Positions 37,492 to 46,447 of a stretch of DNA of 64,000 nucleotides are shown here, in pieces; position 1 is the stretch's first letter; each line of letters begins with the position of its first letter. Below the pieces are notes generated by a model. It worked only from the letters and a program-made list of their open reading frames with translations. It was not told the DNA's origin and searched no databases. Source of the DNA: Vulgatibacter sp035565615 (GTDB lineage Bacteria > Myxococcota > Myxococcia > Myxococcales > Vulgatibacteraceae); contig DATMSB010000165.1 in NCBI GenBank assembly GCA_035565615.1, positions 1 through 64,000 of the forward strand, given 5' to 3'. Both the position numbers and the translations under genes were made by a program.

Positions 37492-37807
37492 GATCGAAGA
37501 GTCCTTTCCGCCACTCGGTCGTGGCTGTCACGCCCCGCCGATCCACGCCGCCACGTAGGTAGGCACGGCCTGGGGACCGGCGAAAGCGGCAAGAGGTCGC
37601 GTCGCTCGTACCGCCGCCGGTGGAACGAGCCGAAAGAGGAGACGCCTCGACTCCATCGGTCATGACAAGGCCAAGACCGGAGCGCGCGTCAAGGGCGGTA
37701 CGAAACTCGGATGCGGGCGATACAAAAAGGTTTCGCCCAACCCAATTGCCGTATCGCACCGAGGAACGCCGTGCAAGGACTTCACGGGTTGGTTAGAACA
37801 CGGCGCC
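37492..37807. other. Divergent intergenic region with inverted repeats
   Basis: The 316-base gap separates the leftward dehydrogenase from the rightward ABC exporter. It holds two nested inverted repeats (GGGCGA/TCGCCC at 37715-37738 and GCGATAC/GTATCGC at 37717-37757) in a comparatively AT-rich stretch with AAAAAGG. No gene or remnant was seen. Confidence 0.5.
37715..37757. promoter_or_regulatory. Overlapping inverted repeats upstream of the ABC exporter
   Basis: GGGCGA (37715-37720) pairs with TCGCCC (37733-37738) around a 12-base loop; alternatively GCGATAC (37717-37723) pairs with GTATCGC (37751-37757). The two pairings are mutually exclusive because they share bases. They lie 50-90 bases before the exporter start and could be an operator or an RNA switch-like element. 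Confidence 0.4.
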
Positions 37808-39589
37808 TTGAGCGCTCTGCCTCCCTCGCCGACCCTCGGCGGCCAGTTTCGCCGGCACGTCCCCGCCTATCTGGCGGGCACGGTGGCGCTCGCCCTCTTC
37901 CAGTTCGCGATGAACCGCATCGACTGGCAGGCGAAGGCTGCCGTCGACGCGATCTTCGGGGAGGACGCCTCCGCCGCCTGGGTCCCCGCGGCGATGATGC
38001 TCGGCCTCGCGATCTTCGCGTTCCTGAGCCGCGTGGCGAGCCGGTGGTTCCTCTTCAACGCCGGCCGCGACGCCGAGTACGAGCTGCGTGAGAAGCTCCT
38101 CGACAAGCTGCACCTGCTCGGGACGAGCTTCTACAGCCGCATGAGCGGTGGCGAGATCATGAGCCGCGCCACCAGCGATCTGCAGCAGGTCCGCATGCTG
38201 CTGGGCTTCGGCGTGCTCAACCTCGTCAACGTCGCCTTCGCCTCGGCCAGCGCGCTCCAGGTGATGGGGGCGGTCTCCTGGCGGCTGACCTTCGCCAGCA
38301 TGGCGACCACGCCGCTCCTCATCCTCGTCTCCCGCACCCTCTCCCGCGGGCTCTACACCCGGATGCGCGCGAACCAGGCGGCGCTCGGCAAGCTGACCGA
38401 GGTGGTGCAGTCGAACCTCGCCGGGGTGCGAGTGGTGCGCAGCTTCGGCATCGAGGATCGCGAGCGCGACCGCTTCGAGGAGGCGAACCGCGCCTACCTG
38501 GACGCGAGCCTCTCGCTCGCTCGCCTCCGGGGATCGCTGGGGCCGCTGATGGGCGCGGTGAGCGCCCTCGGGATCCTCGTCTTCTTCTGGTACGGCGGCT
38601 CGCTCCTCCTGAGCGGGGAGCTGACGCCCGGCGCCTTCTTCGCGTTCTGGCTCGCCCTCGCCCGGATGACCTGGCCGATGCTCGCCCTGGGGTTCTCGCT
38701 CTCGGTGGTGCAGCGGGGCCGCGCGGGCTTCGCCCGGGTGAAGGAGATCTTCGACGCGGTGCCGGAGGTGATCGACGGGAGGGAGCCCGCGCCCGCCGGC
38801 ATGGAGGGCTCCCTGTCGGTGTCGGGCCTGCGCTTCTCCCACGGCGATCGGGAGGTGCTGCGCGACGTCTCCTTCGAAGTGCCCGCCGGGCACTCGCTGG
38901 CGATCGTGGGGCGCACGGGCTCGGGGAAGTCCACCCTCGCCAAGCTCCTCGCCCGCCTGCTCGCCACGCCGCCGGGGACGGTGCGCATCGACGGACACGA
39001 CGTCTGCAGGCTGCCCCTCTCGGCCCTGCGTCGAGCGATCGGCTACGCCCAGCAGGACGCCTTCCTCTTCTCGACGACGGTGGCGCGGAACGTGGGCTTC
39101 TCCTTCGAGGATCCCGACTCCAGCGAATCGGCGGAGCGGATCCGGCAGGGGGCGGCGGACGCGCAGGTGCTCGAGGAGGCGCTCGCGCTCCCGGAGCAGC
39201 TCGACACCGTGGTGGGCGAGCGCGGCGTGCAGCTCTCCGGCGGGCAGAAGCAGCGCATCGCCCTGGCGCGGGCGCTGGTGTGGGAGCCCAGGATCCTCAT
39301 CCTCGACGATCCCTTGAGCGCGGTGGACGCGAGGACGGAGGCGGCGATCCTCGACGCGATCGAGCGGCAGGCTCAGCGCCGCACGGTGGTCCTGATCACC
39401 CACCGGGTGGCGGCGGCGGCGCGCTGCGACTCGATCCTGGTCCTGGACGAGGGGCGGGTGGTGGAGCGCGGCACCCACGACACCCTGCTGCGGGCCAAGG
39501 GACTCTACGCCGCGTTCGCCGAGGAGCAGCAGCGCCTCAGCGAGCTGGAGGCGTACGTGCCGCGGGCCGGCGAGGCGGGTGGGGCATGA
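37808..39589 (+). CDS. ABC exporter half-transporter A (degenerate catalytic site)
   Basis: A 593-residue fused membrane/ATPase half-transporter. Six helices lie in residues ~20-300; the ATPase domain follows with Walker A GRTGSGKST, Q-loop YAQQDAFLF, signature LSGGQKQR, Walker B LILDDPLSAVD and the switch His in ITHRV. The residue after the Walker B Asp is Asp, not the catalytic Glu, marking the non-canonical half of a heterodimer (MdlA/TM287-like). TTG start without a ribosome site; TAGAAC at 37794-37799 could be a -10 giving a leaderless transcript. The stop overlaps the next start (ATGA). Confidence 0.9.
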   Translation: MSALPPSPTLGGQFRRHVPAYLAGTVALALFQFAMNRIDWQAKAAVDAIFGEDASAAWVPAAMMLGLAIFAFLSRVASRWFLFNAGRDAEYELREKLLDKLHLLGTSFYSRMSGGEIMSRATSDLQQVRMLLGFGVLNLVNVAFASASALQVMGAVSWRLTFASMATTPLLILVSRTLSRGLYTRMRANQAALGKLTEVVQSNLAGVRVVRSFGIEDRERDRFEEANRAYLDASLSLARLRGSLGPLMGAVSALGILVFFWYGGSLLLSGELTPGAFFAFWLALARMTWPMLALGFSLSVVQRGRAGFARVKEIFDAVPEVIDGREPAPAGMEGSLSVSGLRFSHGDREVLRDVSFEVPAGHSLAIVGRTGSGKSTLAKLLARLLATPPGTVRIDGHDVCRLPLSALRRAIGYAQQDAFLFSTTVARNVGFSFEDPDSSESAERIRQGAADAQVLEEALALPEQLDTVVGERGVQLSGGQKQRIALARALVWEPRILILDDPLSAVDARTEAAILDAIERQAQRRTVVLITHRVAAAARCDSILVLDEGRVVERGTHDTLLRAKGLYAAFAEEQQRLSELEAYVPRAGEAGGA

Positions 39590-41418
39590 GCAGGACCAGC
39601 CGCGCCGCCGAGAAGCTGCGTGCCTTCCACGAGGAGGGCGCGATGGGGAAGGCCTACGACGGCCGGCTCCTGCACCGGCTCTGGCCGTACGTTCGCCCCC
39701 ACCGCGGGTTTCTCTACGTCTCGCTCGCCGCGCTCATGGCGCAGACCGGCCTGCACCTCCTGCAGCCGCTCCTCATGGGCCAGGTGGTCGACAGCGCGGC
39801 GGCGAAGGACGCGGCGCTCCTGATGCGGGACGGCATGGCGCTGGCGGCGCTGGCGGTGGTGATCCAGCTCCTCACCTTCCTGCAGACCTACACCATGCAG
39901 ATCGCCGGCGCCCGGGCGATGGCGGACCTGCGGTCGGGCGTCTTCGGCCTCTACCAGCGGCTCACCCTGCGCTACTTCGATCGCACCCCGGTGGGGCGGC
40001 TGGTGACGCGGGCGACGAACGACGTCGACGCGGTCGGCGAGGTCTTCTCCTCCGGCGTGCTGAACGCGGTCGGCGACCTCGCCTCCCTCGTCGGCATCGT
40101 GGTGATGATGCTGGTGCTGGACTGGCGGCTGTCGCTCATCACCTTCGCCACGCTGCCCGTGGTGGGCCTGATCGTCGACTTCGTGCGGCGCAGGTCCCGC
40201 GCCGCCTACCGGGACATCCGGGCGAAGACGGCCCGGCTCAACGCCTTCCTCGGGGAGCAGGTGACGGGGATCGCGGTCGTGCAGGCCTTCGCCCGAGAGG
40301 CGGCGATGGCGCGGGAGTACCGCGAGATCAACGCCGCCTACCGGGACGCCAACAAGCGCGCCGTCTACTACGAGGCGGTGCTGGACGCAGCCATCGAGAT
40401 GGTGAGCACGCTCTGCCTGGCGAGCATCCTCTGGTGGGCGGGCCTCCAGCGGCTGGGCGCCAACCCGGTGGACTTCGCGCTCGTCGTCACCTTCACCCAG
40501 TACGTGCGCCAGTTCTTCCAGCCGGTGAGCCTGCTCTCGAGCCGGTACACCGTGCTGCAGAGCGCGATGGCCGGCGCCGAGCGGGTCTTCGCGCTGCTGG
40601 ACGAGGAGGACGTCGTCGCGGCGGACGGCGGCGGCGCCGAGGACCCGGCGGCCGCCCGCGCCGACGAGGCCGTCGCCTTGGAGGGCGTCACCTTCTCCTA
40701 CAAGCCGGGCCTGCCGGTGCTGCGCGCCGTGAGCCTCTCGGCGGCGAAGGGGGAGCGGCTCGCGCTGGTGGGCGCGACCGGCGCCGGGAAGTCCACGGTG
40801 GCGAGCCTGCTCCTGCGGCTCTACGAGGCCCAGGAGGGCGAGGTGCGGGTCCTCGGCCGCGACGTGCGCAGCTACCGGGCCGAGGAGCTGCGCCGACTCT
40901 TTTCGGTGGTGCCGCAGGACGTCTTCCTCTTCTCCGGGACGGTGCTGTCGAACATCGCCATGACCGACCGGATCCCCGACCGCGAAAAGGCGGCGCGCGC
41001 CCTGGAGAAGATCGGCGCCCTCGAGCTCTTCCTGCGGCGGGAGGGCGGGCTGGACGCGCCGGTGGACGAGCGGGGCACGAACTTCAGCGCCGGGGAGTGC
41101 CAGCTCCTCGCGTTCGCCCGCGCCGTCTACCGCGACGCGCCCCTGCTGATCCTCGACGAGGCGACCGCGAGCATCGACTCCGACACCGAGGCGAGGCTGC
41201 AGGTCGCCCTCGACGCGGTGATGGAGGGGCGCACCTCGATCGTCATCGCCCACCGGCTGTCCACGATCCGCGCCGCGGATCGGATCGCCGTCTTCCACAA
41301 GGGGCAAATCGTGGAGGTGGGCCGCCACGAGGAGCTCCTCGCCCGCGACGGTGCCTACGCCGCGCTCCACCGGCTGCAGTTCGCGCAGGAGGAGCAGGCC
41401 GCCCGCGCGAGCGGCTGA
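39586..41418 (+). CDS. ABC exporter half-transporter B (catalytic half)
   Basis: A 610-residue partner of the preceding gene (MdlB/TM288-like). Six membrane segments are followed by the ATPase domain: Walker A GATGAGKST, signature altered to FSAGECQ, Walker B LLILDEATASID with the catalytic Glu, and switch His in IAHRLS. Pairing its degenerate signature with the Glu-less Walker B of the partner gives one dead and one active ATP site, the known design of heterodimeric exporters. Substrate unknown; lipids or drugs are typical. Confidence 0.92.
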   Translation: MSRTSRAAEKLRAFHEEGAMGKAYDGRLLHRLWPYVRPHRGFLYVSLAALMAQTGLHLLQPLLMGQVVDSAAAKDAALLMRDGMALAALAVVIQLLTFLQTYTMQIAGARAMADLRSGVFGLYQRLTLRYFDRTPVGRLVTRATNDVDAVGEVFSSGVLNAVGDLASLVGIVVMMLVLDWRLSLITFATLPVVGLIVDFVRRRSRAAYRDIRAKTARLNAFLGEQVTGIAVVQAFAREAAMAREYREINAAYRDANKRAVYYEAVLDAAIEMVSTLCLASILWWAGLQRLGANPVDFALVVTFTQYVRQFFQPVSLLSSRYTVLQSAMAGAERVFALLDEEDVVAADGGGAEDPAAARADEAVALEGVTFSYKPGLPVLRAVSLSAAKGERLALVGATGAGKSTVASLLLRLYEAQEGEVRVLGRDVRSYRAEELRRLFSVVPQDVFLFSGTVLSNIAMTDRIPDREKAARALEKIGALELFLRREGGLDAPVDERGTNFSAGECQLLAFARAVYRDAPLLILDEATASIDSDTEARLQVALDAVMEGRTSIVIAHRLSTIRAADRIAVFHKGQIVEVGRHEELLARDGAYAALHRLQFAQEEQAARASG

Positions 41419-42960
41419 TCAGGCGGAGTCGGCGGCCGGGAGCGCCTTTCCTTTCTCCTTCTCCCGGAAAGGGCCGAGGAGCGCCTCGTGCACCGCGGCG
41501 GCGTCCGGCGCGTGGGCGAGGACCGTCACCTGATCCCAGCCGAGCAGGCGGGTGTTTCCCTTGGGGAGCACCACGTCGCTCCCCCGGGTGATGAGGGTGA
41601 TCACCGCGCCCTCGGGGAGGGAGAGATCCCGGATGCGGGGACCCTCCGCCCCCTTGGGATCGGGGAGGTCGACCACGATCAGATCGTAGTCGCTGCGGGC
41701 CATGGTGATGAGGTCCAGGGAGAAGAGCGGCTTGGGCCGCGACGGCACCGAGAGGCCCAGCCACTTCGCCACCGTTCCCATGGTCGAGCCCTGCACGAGG
41801 ATCGAGAGGACCACCGCGAAGAAGACGAGGTTGAAGACCTCCTGCCCGACCTCCATGCCCGCCGCGGCGGGGTAGGTGGCGAGGACGATGGGGACGGCGC
41901 CGCGCAGGCCCGCCCAAGCCGCGAAGATCTTGTTCTTCGTCCCGAACTTCATGCCGATGGTCCCGAGGAAGACGGCGACCGGGCGCGAGATGAAGGTGAG
42001 GACGAGGAAGAGGACGGTCCCCTGCACCCAGAGGTTCGACCACTCCCTCGGGAAGACGAGGAGGCCCATCATCACGAACATCCCGATGTTCGCGATGGTG
42101 GAGAACGCCTCGGAGAAATTGTGGACGCCCTGCTTGTGGACGAAGGGGCGGTTCCCCATCACGAAGCCGGCGGTGAAGACCGCGAGCATGCCGCTGGCCT
42201 GAGCGAGCTCGGCCAGACCGTAGGTGAGGAGGACCAGGCCGAGGAAGAGCACGTAGTAGTAGCCGCGGTCCTGGGGCGAGAGGCGGTCGAAGAGCCAGAG
42301 GGACGCCCTCGCCAGCAGGTAGCCGATCGCCGGCCCGGCGGTGAACTTCCAGGCGAACGAGAGCAGCATCATCGGGCCCAGGTCCTGGCCCGACGCGAGC
42401 GCGGTCACGGAGATCACCGTGAGGAGGATCGCCATCGGGTCGTTCGCCGCGCTCTCGATCTCGACCGTGGACGAGAGCTTCGGCGGGAGGGACTTGGTGC
42501 GCAGGATGGAGAAGATCGCGGCGGCGTCCGTGGAGGAGATGATCACGGAGAGGAGGAGCGCGACCTCGAAGGGCCAGCCCAGACCCCACCGCAGGCACGC
42601 GAAGGTGACGAAGGCGGTGAGGAGGACGCCCCAGGTCGCGAGGCCCCCGGCCGGCAGGGCGACGGCTTGGAAGTTCTTGCGCTCGGTGACCAGGCCGCCG
42701 TGGAAGAGGATGAAGACCAGCGCCAGGTTCGCGACCTGGTTGGAGAGGGTCATGTCCTCGAACGGCCACAGGTTGAGGACGTCGCTGCCCGAGACGATGC
42801 CGGCGGCGAGGGCGACGAGGATGACCGGGACGCTCCAGCGATCGAGCCAGACCGCGGCGATCACCACGCAGATGAGGAGGATCGGGGCGAGGATGTAGGT
42901 GATGACGTCCAAATCCACTCCGTACTTCGAGAGGGTCGACGACGCGACCAGAGGGCGCAT
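41419..42960 (-). CDS. CPA1-type cation/proton antiporter with C-terminal RCK_C domain
   Basis: A 513-residue membrane protein of the K+/H+ antiporter (NhaP2/CvrA-like) group. Helices include HGGLVTERKNF, SSTDAAAIFSIL with the ion-site Asp pattern, ESAANDPMAI with the essential ND, and LRGAVPIVLATYPAA. After the last helix, residues ~400-500 form an RCK_C (TrkA-C) domain (LSLPEGAVITLITRG), which often binds nucleotides and gates transport. It would exchange K+ (or Na+) for H+ across the inner membrane. The start is uncertain; the ATG before RPLVASSTLS is used. Confidence 0.88.
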   Translation of the reverse strand: MRPLVASSTLSKYGVDLDVITYILAPILLICVVIAAVWLDRWSVPVILVALAAGIVSGSDVLNLWPFEDMTLSNQVANLALVFILFHGGLVTERKNFQAVALPAGGLATWGVLLTAFVTFACLRWGLGWPFEVALLLSVIISSTDAAAIFSILRTKSLPPKLSSTVEIESAANDPMAILLTVISVTALASGQDLGPMMLLSFAWKFTAGPAIGYLLARASLWLFDRLSPQDRGYYYVLFLGLVLLTYGLAELAQASGMLAVFTAGFVMGNRPFVHKQGVHNFSEAFSTIANIGMFVMMGLLVFPREWSNLWVQGTVLFLVLTFISRPVAVFLGTIGMKFGTKNKIFAAWAGLRGAVPIVLATYPAAAGMEVGQEVFNLVFFAVVLSILVQGSTMGTVAKWLGLSVPSRPKPLFSLDLITMARSDYDLIVVDLPDPKGAEGPRIRDLSLPEGAVITLITRGSDVVLPKGNTRLLGWDQVTVLAHAPDAAAVHEALLGPFREKEKGKALPAADSA

Positions 42961-43121
42961 CGTCTCACACGGGACCGGGCCTTCGATCCCGAAATCGAAG
43001 GTTTCTGAGCAAAAGCCTCGCGAGCCGGGGGTTGCCGGACGAGGAACCGCGGTGCAGCTTGGCCCATGCCGGGTCGCCCCCGAGTCCGGGCGGCGGCGCC
43101 GGCCTCGAGGCGGGCGCAAGA

Positions 43122-44360
43122 ATGCCATTTCGAGCGATCTTCGTCGCGGTCTTCGTCGGGGTGGCGCTGGTGGTGGCCGCCTTCCTGGTGAACCGGCGCC
43201 GGCCGCCGGTCGAGACGGAGCAGCCGCAGGCGGCGCTCGTGCGAGCGACCGGCAAGTGCGCGTCCTGCCACCTGCGCGAGACGTCGGCGGTGGTCCGCGA
43301 GTTCGAGTGGAGCAAGCACGCCGTCTCCGGCGTCACCTGCCTCGACTGCCACCAGCCGATGGAGGGGCAGGAGCCCCGGGATCACCGCGGCTTCGCCATC
43401 ACCACCGGGGTCACCGCGAAGAACTGTCTGCAATGTCACAAGACGGAGTACGACCAGTACGAGCGGAGCCGGCACGCCGCCCCCTCGTGGACCGCGGTGA
43501 ACGGGGGGGCGGATCTGAGCCCCGAGCAGCGGGCGATCGGCGAGCGCTTCCACCCCGGCTGGGTGGACAGGCCGCCCATGAGCATCGGCCTCATCCAGGG
43601 GGAGTCGTCGATCGTGAGCGGCTGCAACTCCTGCCACTCCATCGGGCAGCCGAACCCCGACGGCACCTTCGGGACCTGCACCAAGTGCCACGGGCGGCAC
43701 GTGGCCTCCATCGAGGTCGCCCGGGTGCCCTCCACCTGCGGCCAGTGCCACATGGGACCGGATCACTCGCAGATCGAGATCTACAACGAGTCGAAGCACG
43801 GCGTGCTCTTCGAGGCGCAGCGCGATCGCTTCGACCTCACCGTGCCACCCAAGGAGCTGACGACGGCGGCGATGCCGGTGCCCACCTGCTCCACCTGCCA
43901 CATGAGCGGGCTCGAGGGGATGAAGATGACCCACGACACCACCGAGCGCCTCTCCTACTTCCTCTTCGCCCCGATCTCGGAGGAGCGCCCGAACGGCGCC
44001 CGGAACCGGCTCGAGATGAAGGATGTCTGCCAGAAGTGCCACGCCTACACCCACGTGGATCGGGTGTACGCGGAGGCGGACGCGGTCCTCGTCGACACCA
44101 ACGCCAAGGTCCAGGCGGGCATCGACGTGGTGAACGGGCTCCGCAAGGAGGGGCTGCTCACTTCCCATCCCTTCGACGAGCCCATCGAGTTCAACGAGTT
44201 CGACCTGTGGCACTACTACGGCCGCACCGCCAAGCACGGGGCGTACATGGGCGGCGCGGACATGGTGCAGTGGCACGGCAACTACGAGCTGTTGCGGCAC
44301 AAGGTCCTCATCGACAGCGAAGCCGCCGCGATCCGCGCCGCCGCCCGCGAAGCGCGATGA
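43122..44360 (+). CDS. Octaheme c-type cytochrome of the hydroxylamine oxidoreductase family
   Basis: A 412-residue membrane-anchored cytochrome. Residues ~5-24 are a single uncleaved-looking helix. Eight CxxCH heme motifs lie at about residues 46, 73, 102, 168, 186, 206, 256 and 303. The stretch CGQCHMGPDHSQIEIYNESK (~206-225) and PTCSTCHMSG with THDTTERLSY are strongly HAO-like. Classical nitrifier HAO has a Tyr crosslink to the active heme; no matching C-terminal Tyr block was verified, so a nitrite/hydroxylamine-reducing type as in non-nitrifiers is more likely. Its stop overlaps the next gene's start (ATGA). Confidence 0.88.
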   Translation: MPFRAIFVAVFVGVALVVAAFLVNRRRPPVETEQPQAALVRATGKCASCHLRETSAVVREFEWSKHAVSGVTCLDCHQPMEGQEPRDHRGFAITTGVTAKNCLQCHKTEYDQYERSRHAAPSWTAVNGGADLSPEQRAIGERFHPGWVDRPPMSIGLIQGESSIVSGCNSCHSIGQPNPDGTFGTCTKCHGRHVASIEVARVPSTCGQCHMGPDHSQIEIYNESKHGVLFEAQRDRFDLTVPPKELTTAAMPVPTCSTCHMSGLEGMKMTHDTTERLSYFLFAPISEERPNGARNRLEMKDVCQKCHAYTHVDRVYAEADAVLVDTNAKVQAGIDVVNGLRKEGLLTSHPFDEPIEFNEFDLWHYYGRTAKHGAYMGGADMVQWHGNYELLRHKVLIDSEAAAIRAAAREAR

Positions 44361-45178
44361 GCCCCTTCGCGAAGCTCTCGCCGATCCGGCTGACTCACGC
44401 CTTCGTGGTCGCCAACATCGCCTTCATCGGCGGCGACATCGTGATCGCCCACGCCTCGAACTCCTTCGCCGAGCCGATGGAGTGGGCGCCGATCCTGTTC
44501 TCGGCGGTGGCCACGCCGCTCCTCGTCCCGGGGGCGCTGGGGGCGAGGCGCCCGATCTTCGCGACCATCGACGTGGCGATCGCGTGGCTGGCGATCCTGG
44601 TCGGCGCCGTCGGGATGGTCTTCCACCTGGAGAGCCGGTTCTTCGAGGTGCGGACCCTGCACAGCCTGGTGTACTCGGCGCCGTTCGTCGCGCCGATCTC
44701 GTACGTGGGCGTCGGGCTCCTCCTCCTCCTGGTGCGCAGCGAGGAGGCGAACACCCCCAGGTTCGGGCCGTGGGTGCTCGTCTTTGCGCTCGGCGGCTTC
44801 GCGGGCAACTTCGTCCTCGCCGTCCTCGACCACGCGCAGGGGGGCTTCTTTCGCGTGATCGAGTGGCTCCCGGTGTGGTCGGCGGCGTTCGCCATCGGCT
44901 TCCTGCTGGCGGCCTTGGCGTGGCCGGGGCGGGGGACGTACCGGGCGTGCGGCGGGGTGATGGTGATCCAGGCGCTCGTGGGCCTCTTGGGCTTCGGCCT
45001 CCACCTGGCGGCGAACCTCGCGCCCCGCATGGTGGAGACGCCGATGGTCGATCGCTTCGTCTACGGCGCGCCCGCCTTCGCGCCGCTGCTCTTCGTGAAC
45101 CTCGCGTTCCTGGCGGGGCTCGGGCTGTGGGCGGGGAGCGAGGCCCGCTCGCCGGCGGCGGGCGCGGCCCCGGCGTAA
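44357..45178 (+). CDS. Polytopic membrane protein paired with the HAO-like cytochrome
   Basis: A 273-residue protein with about eight membrane helices and no CxxCH motif. The family is not recognised. Several His residues sit in or at helix ends (LTHAF, IAHA, VFHLES, TLHSL, LDHAQ, GLHLAAN), so b-type heme binding or quinol interaction is conceivable but unproven. The ATG overlaps the stop of the octaheme cytochrome, suggesting it anchors or feeds electrons to it. A plain unrelated membrane protein remains possible. Confidence 0.7.
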   Translation: MSPFAKLSPIRLTHAFVVANIAFIGGDIVIAHASNSFAEPMEWAPILFSAVATPLLVPGALGARRPIFATIDVAIAWLAILVGAVGMVFHLESRFFEVRTLHSLVYSAPFVAPISYVGVGLLLLLVRSEEANTPRFGPWVLVFALGGFAGNFVLAVLDHAQGGFFRVIEWLPVWSAAFAIGFLLAALAWPGRGTYRACGGVMVIQALVGLLGFGLHLAANLAPRMVETPMVDRFVYGAPAFAPLLFVNLAFLAGLGLWAGSEARSPAAGAAPA

Positions 45179-45260
45179 GGGGCCGCGGCCGGATGCGGCG
45201 CGGTGGCGGCGCCGGAAGATTGGAGGGCGACGACGCGGGACTGTCGATTACCATGCAGCC

Positions 45261-46430
45261 GTGTCGTTCGACCCCCGACCCACCTGCCTTCGCTGCCGCA
45301 GGCCGATCTCCTTCTGCTGGTGCCGCCTGATCGAGCCCGTCGACACCCGCACCCGCCTCGTCTTCCTCCAGCACCACCGCGAGAGCCGGGTGCGCATCGG
45401 CACCGCGCGCATGGCGCACCTCGCCCTGCCGAACTCCGAGTTCCACGTGGGGGTTCGCTTCTCGCTGCGACCCGGGCCTCGGACCGCCGTGCTTTTCCCC
45501 GGCGACGACGCGCTGCCGCCCGAGACCCTGCGCGAGGGCGAGCCGTGGACGCTGGTGGTGGTCGACGGGACCTGGCCCCAGGCCCGCAAGATCGTGGAGC
45601 GGGATCCGGTGCTCGCCTCGCTGCCGCGGATCGGCTTTCGGCCGGTGCGGCCGGGGAATTACCGCATCCGCCGCGAGCCGTCCCCGGAGTGCCTGGCGAC
45701 GGTGGAGGCGGTCGCGCAGGTCCTCGGCATGGTGGAGGGATCGTCCGAGCGGTTCGACTCGATGATCCGGGCCTTCACGCACATGGTCGATCTGCAGATC
45801 GCGGCGGCGAACGACGACGGTTCGCGGGCCCGGCGGCGTCGGCGCTCGGGGCCGAAGCCGATCGATCGAGACCTCCTCCGCCTCCGGGAGGCGGGGAGCC
45901 GCCTGGTGCTCCTCCACGCCGAGGCGAACTCGCATCCGCGCACGGCGGGCCTGCCCGGCAGGCCCGAGCTGGTGCACGTGGTGGCGCAGCGGCCCGCGTC
46001 GGGAGAGGGCTTCGAGGCGGTCCTCGCTCCGCGCCGGCCGCTCGCGCCCTCGGTCCCCCACCACATCGGGCTCGATCGCGCGTGCATCGAGGGCGGCGCG
46101 GAGGCGGGCGAGGCCCTCGCCGGCCTGCGGTCCTACCTGCGCCCGGACGACGTGATCGCCGCGTGGGGCCTGTACCCGATCCGGCTCGTCGAGGCGGAGG
46201 GGCTCCCCCTCTCCGACCCGCTCGACCTGCGCGGCCTCCTCGCGAGGCGGCTGGGTCGCAAGCCCGGCGCGCTCGCGGACAACCTGGGTGCGGGCGCGCT
46301 GCCGCCCCTCCCCGGGCGCGGCAGGGCGGGGAGGACGGTTGCTGAGCTCCACGCCCTCGTCCGGCTCCTCGAGCGCGGCGACCGCACGCCGCCGGTGCAG
46401 GCGCCCGCCGCGATCGCCGGGCTGGATTAG
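45261..46430 (+). CDS. DTW-domain tRNA-uridine aminocarboxypropyltransferase with C-terminal extension
   Basis: A 389-residue protein. Residues 1-~200 are a DTW domain: CLRCRRPISFCWC cysteine cluster, QHHRESRVRIGTARMA, the DGTW motif in VVDGTWPQARK and the YRIRREPSPECLATVEAVAQ block. Family members add the aminocarboxypropyl group of SAM to uridine 47 or 20 of tRNA (TapT/TuaA type). The last ~185 residues (from KPIDRDLLRL) are not part of the DTW domain; segments such as HIGLDRACIEGGAEAGEALA and LRPDDVIAAWGLYPIRLV faintly recall DEDD exonucleases but lack clear catalytic acids. GTG start. Confidence 0.8.
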   Translation: MSFDPRPTCLRCRRPISFCWCRLIEPVDTRTRLVFLQHHRESRVRIGTARMAHLALPNSEFHVGVRFSLRPGPRTAVLFPGDDALPPETLREGEPWTLVVVDGTWPQARKIVERDPVLASLPRIGFRPVRPGNYRIRREPSPECLATVEAVAQVLGMVEGSSERFDSMIRAFTHMVDLQIAAANDDGSRARRRRRSGPKPIDRDLLRLREAGSRLVLLHAEANSHPRTAGLPGRPELVHVVAQRPASGEGFEAVLAPRRPLAPSVPHHIGLDRACIEGGAEAGEALAGLRSYLRPDDVIAAWGLYPIRLVEAEGLPLSDPLDLRGLLARRLGRKPGALADNLGAGALPPLPGRGRAGRTVAELHALVRLLERGDRTPPVQAPAAIAGLD

Positions 46431-46447
46431 GACGGCGCCGAAAAGCA

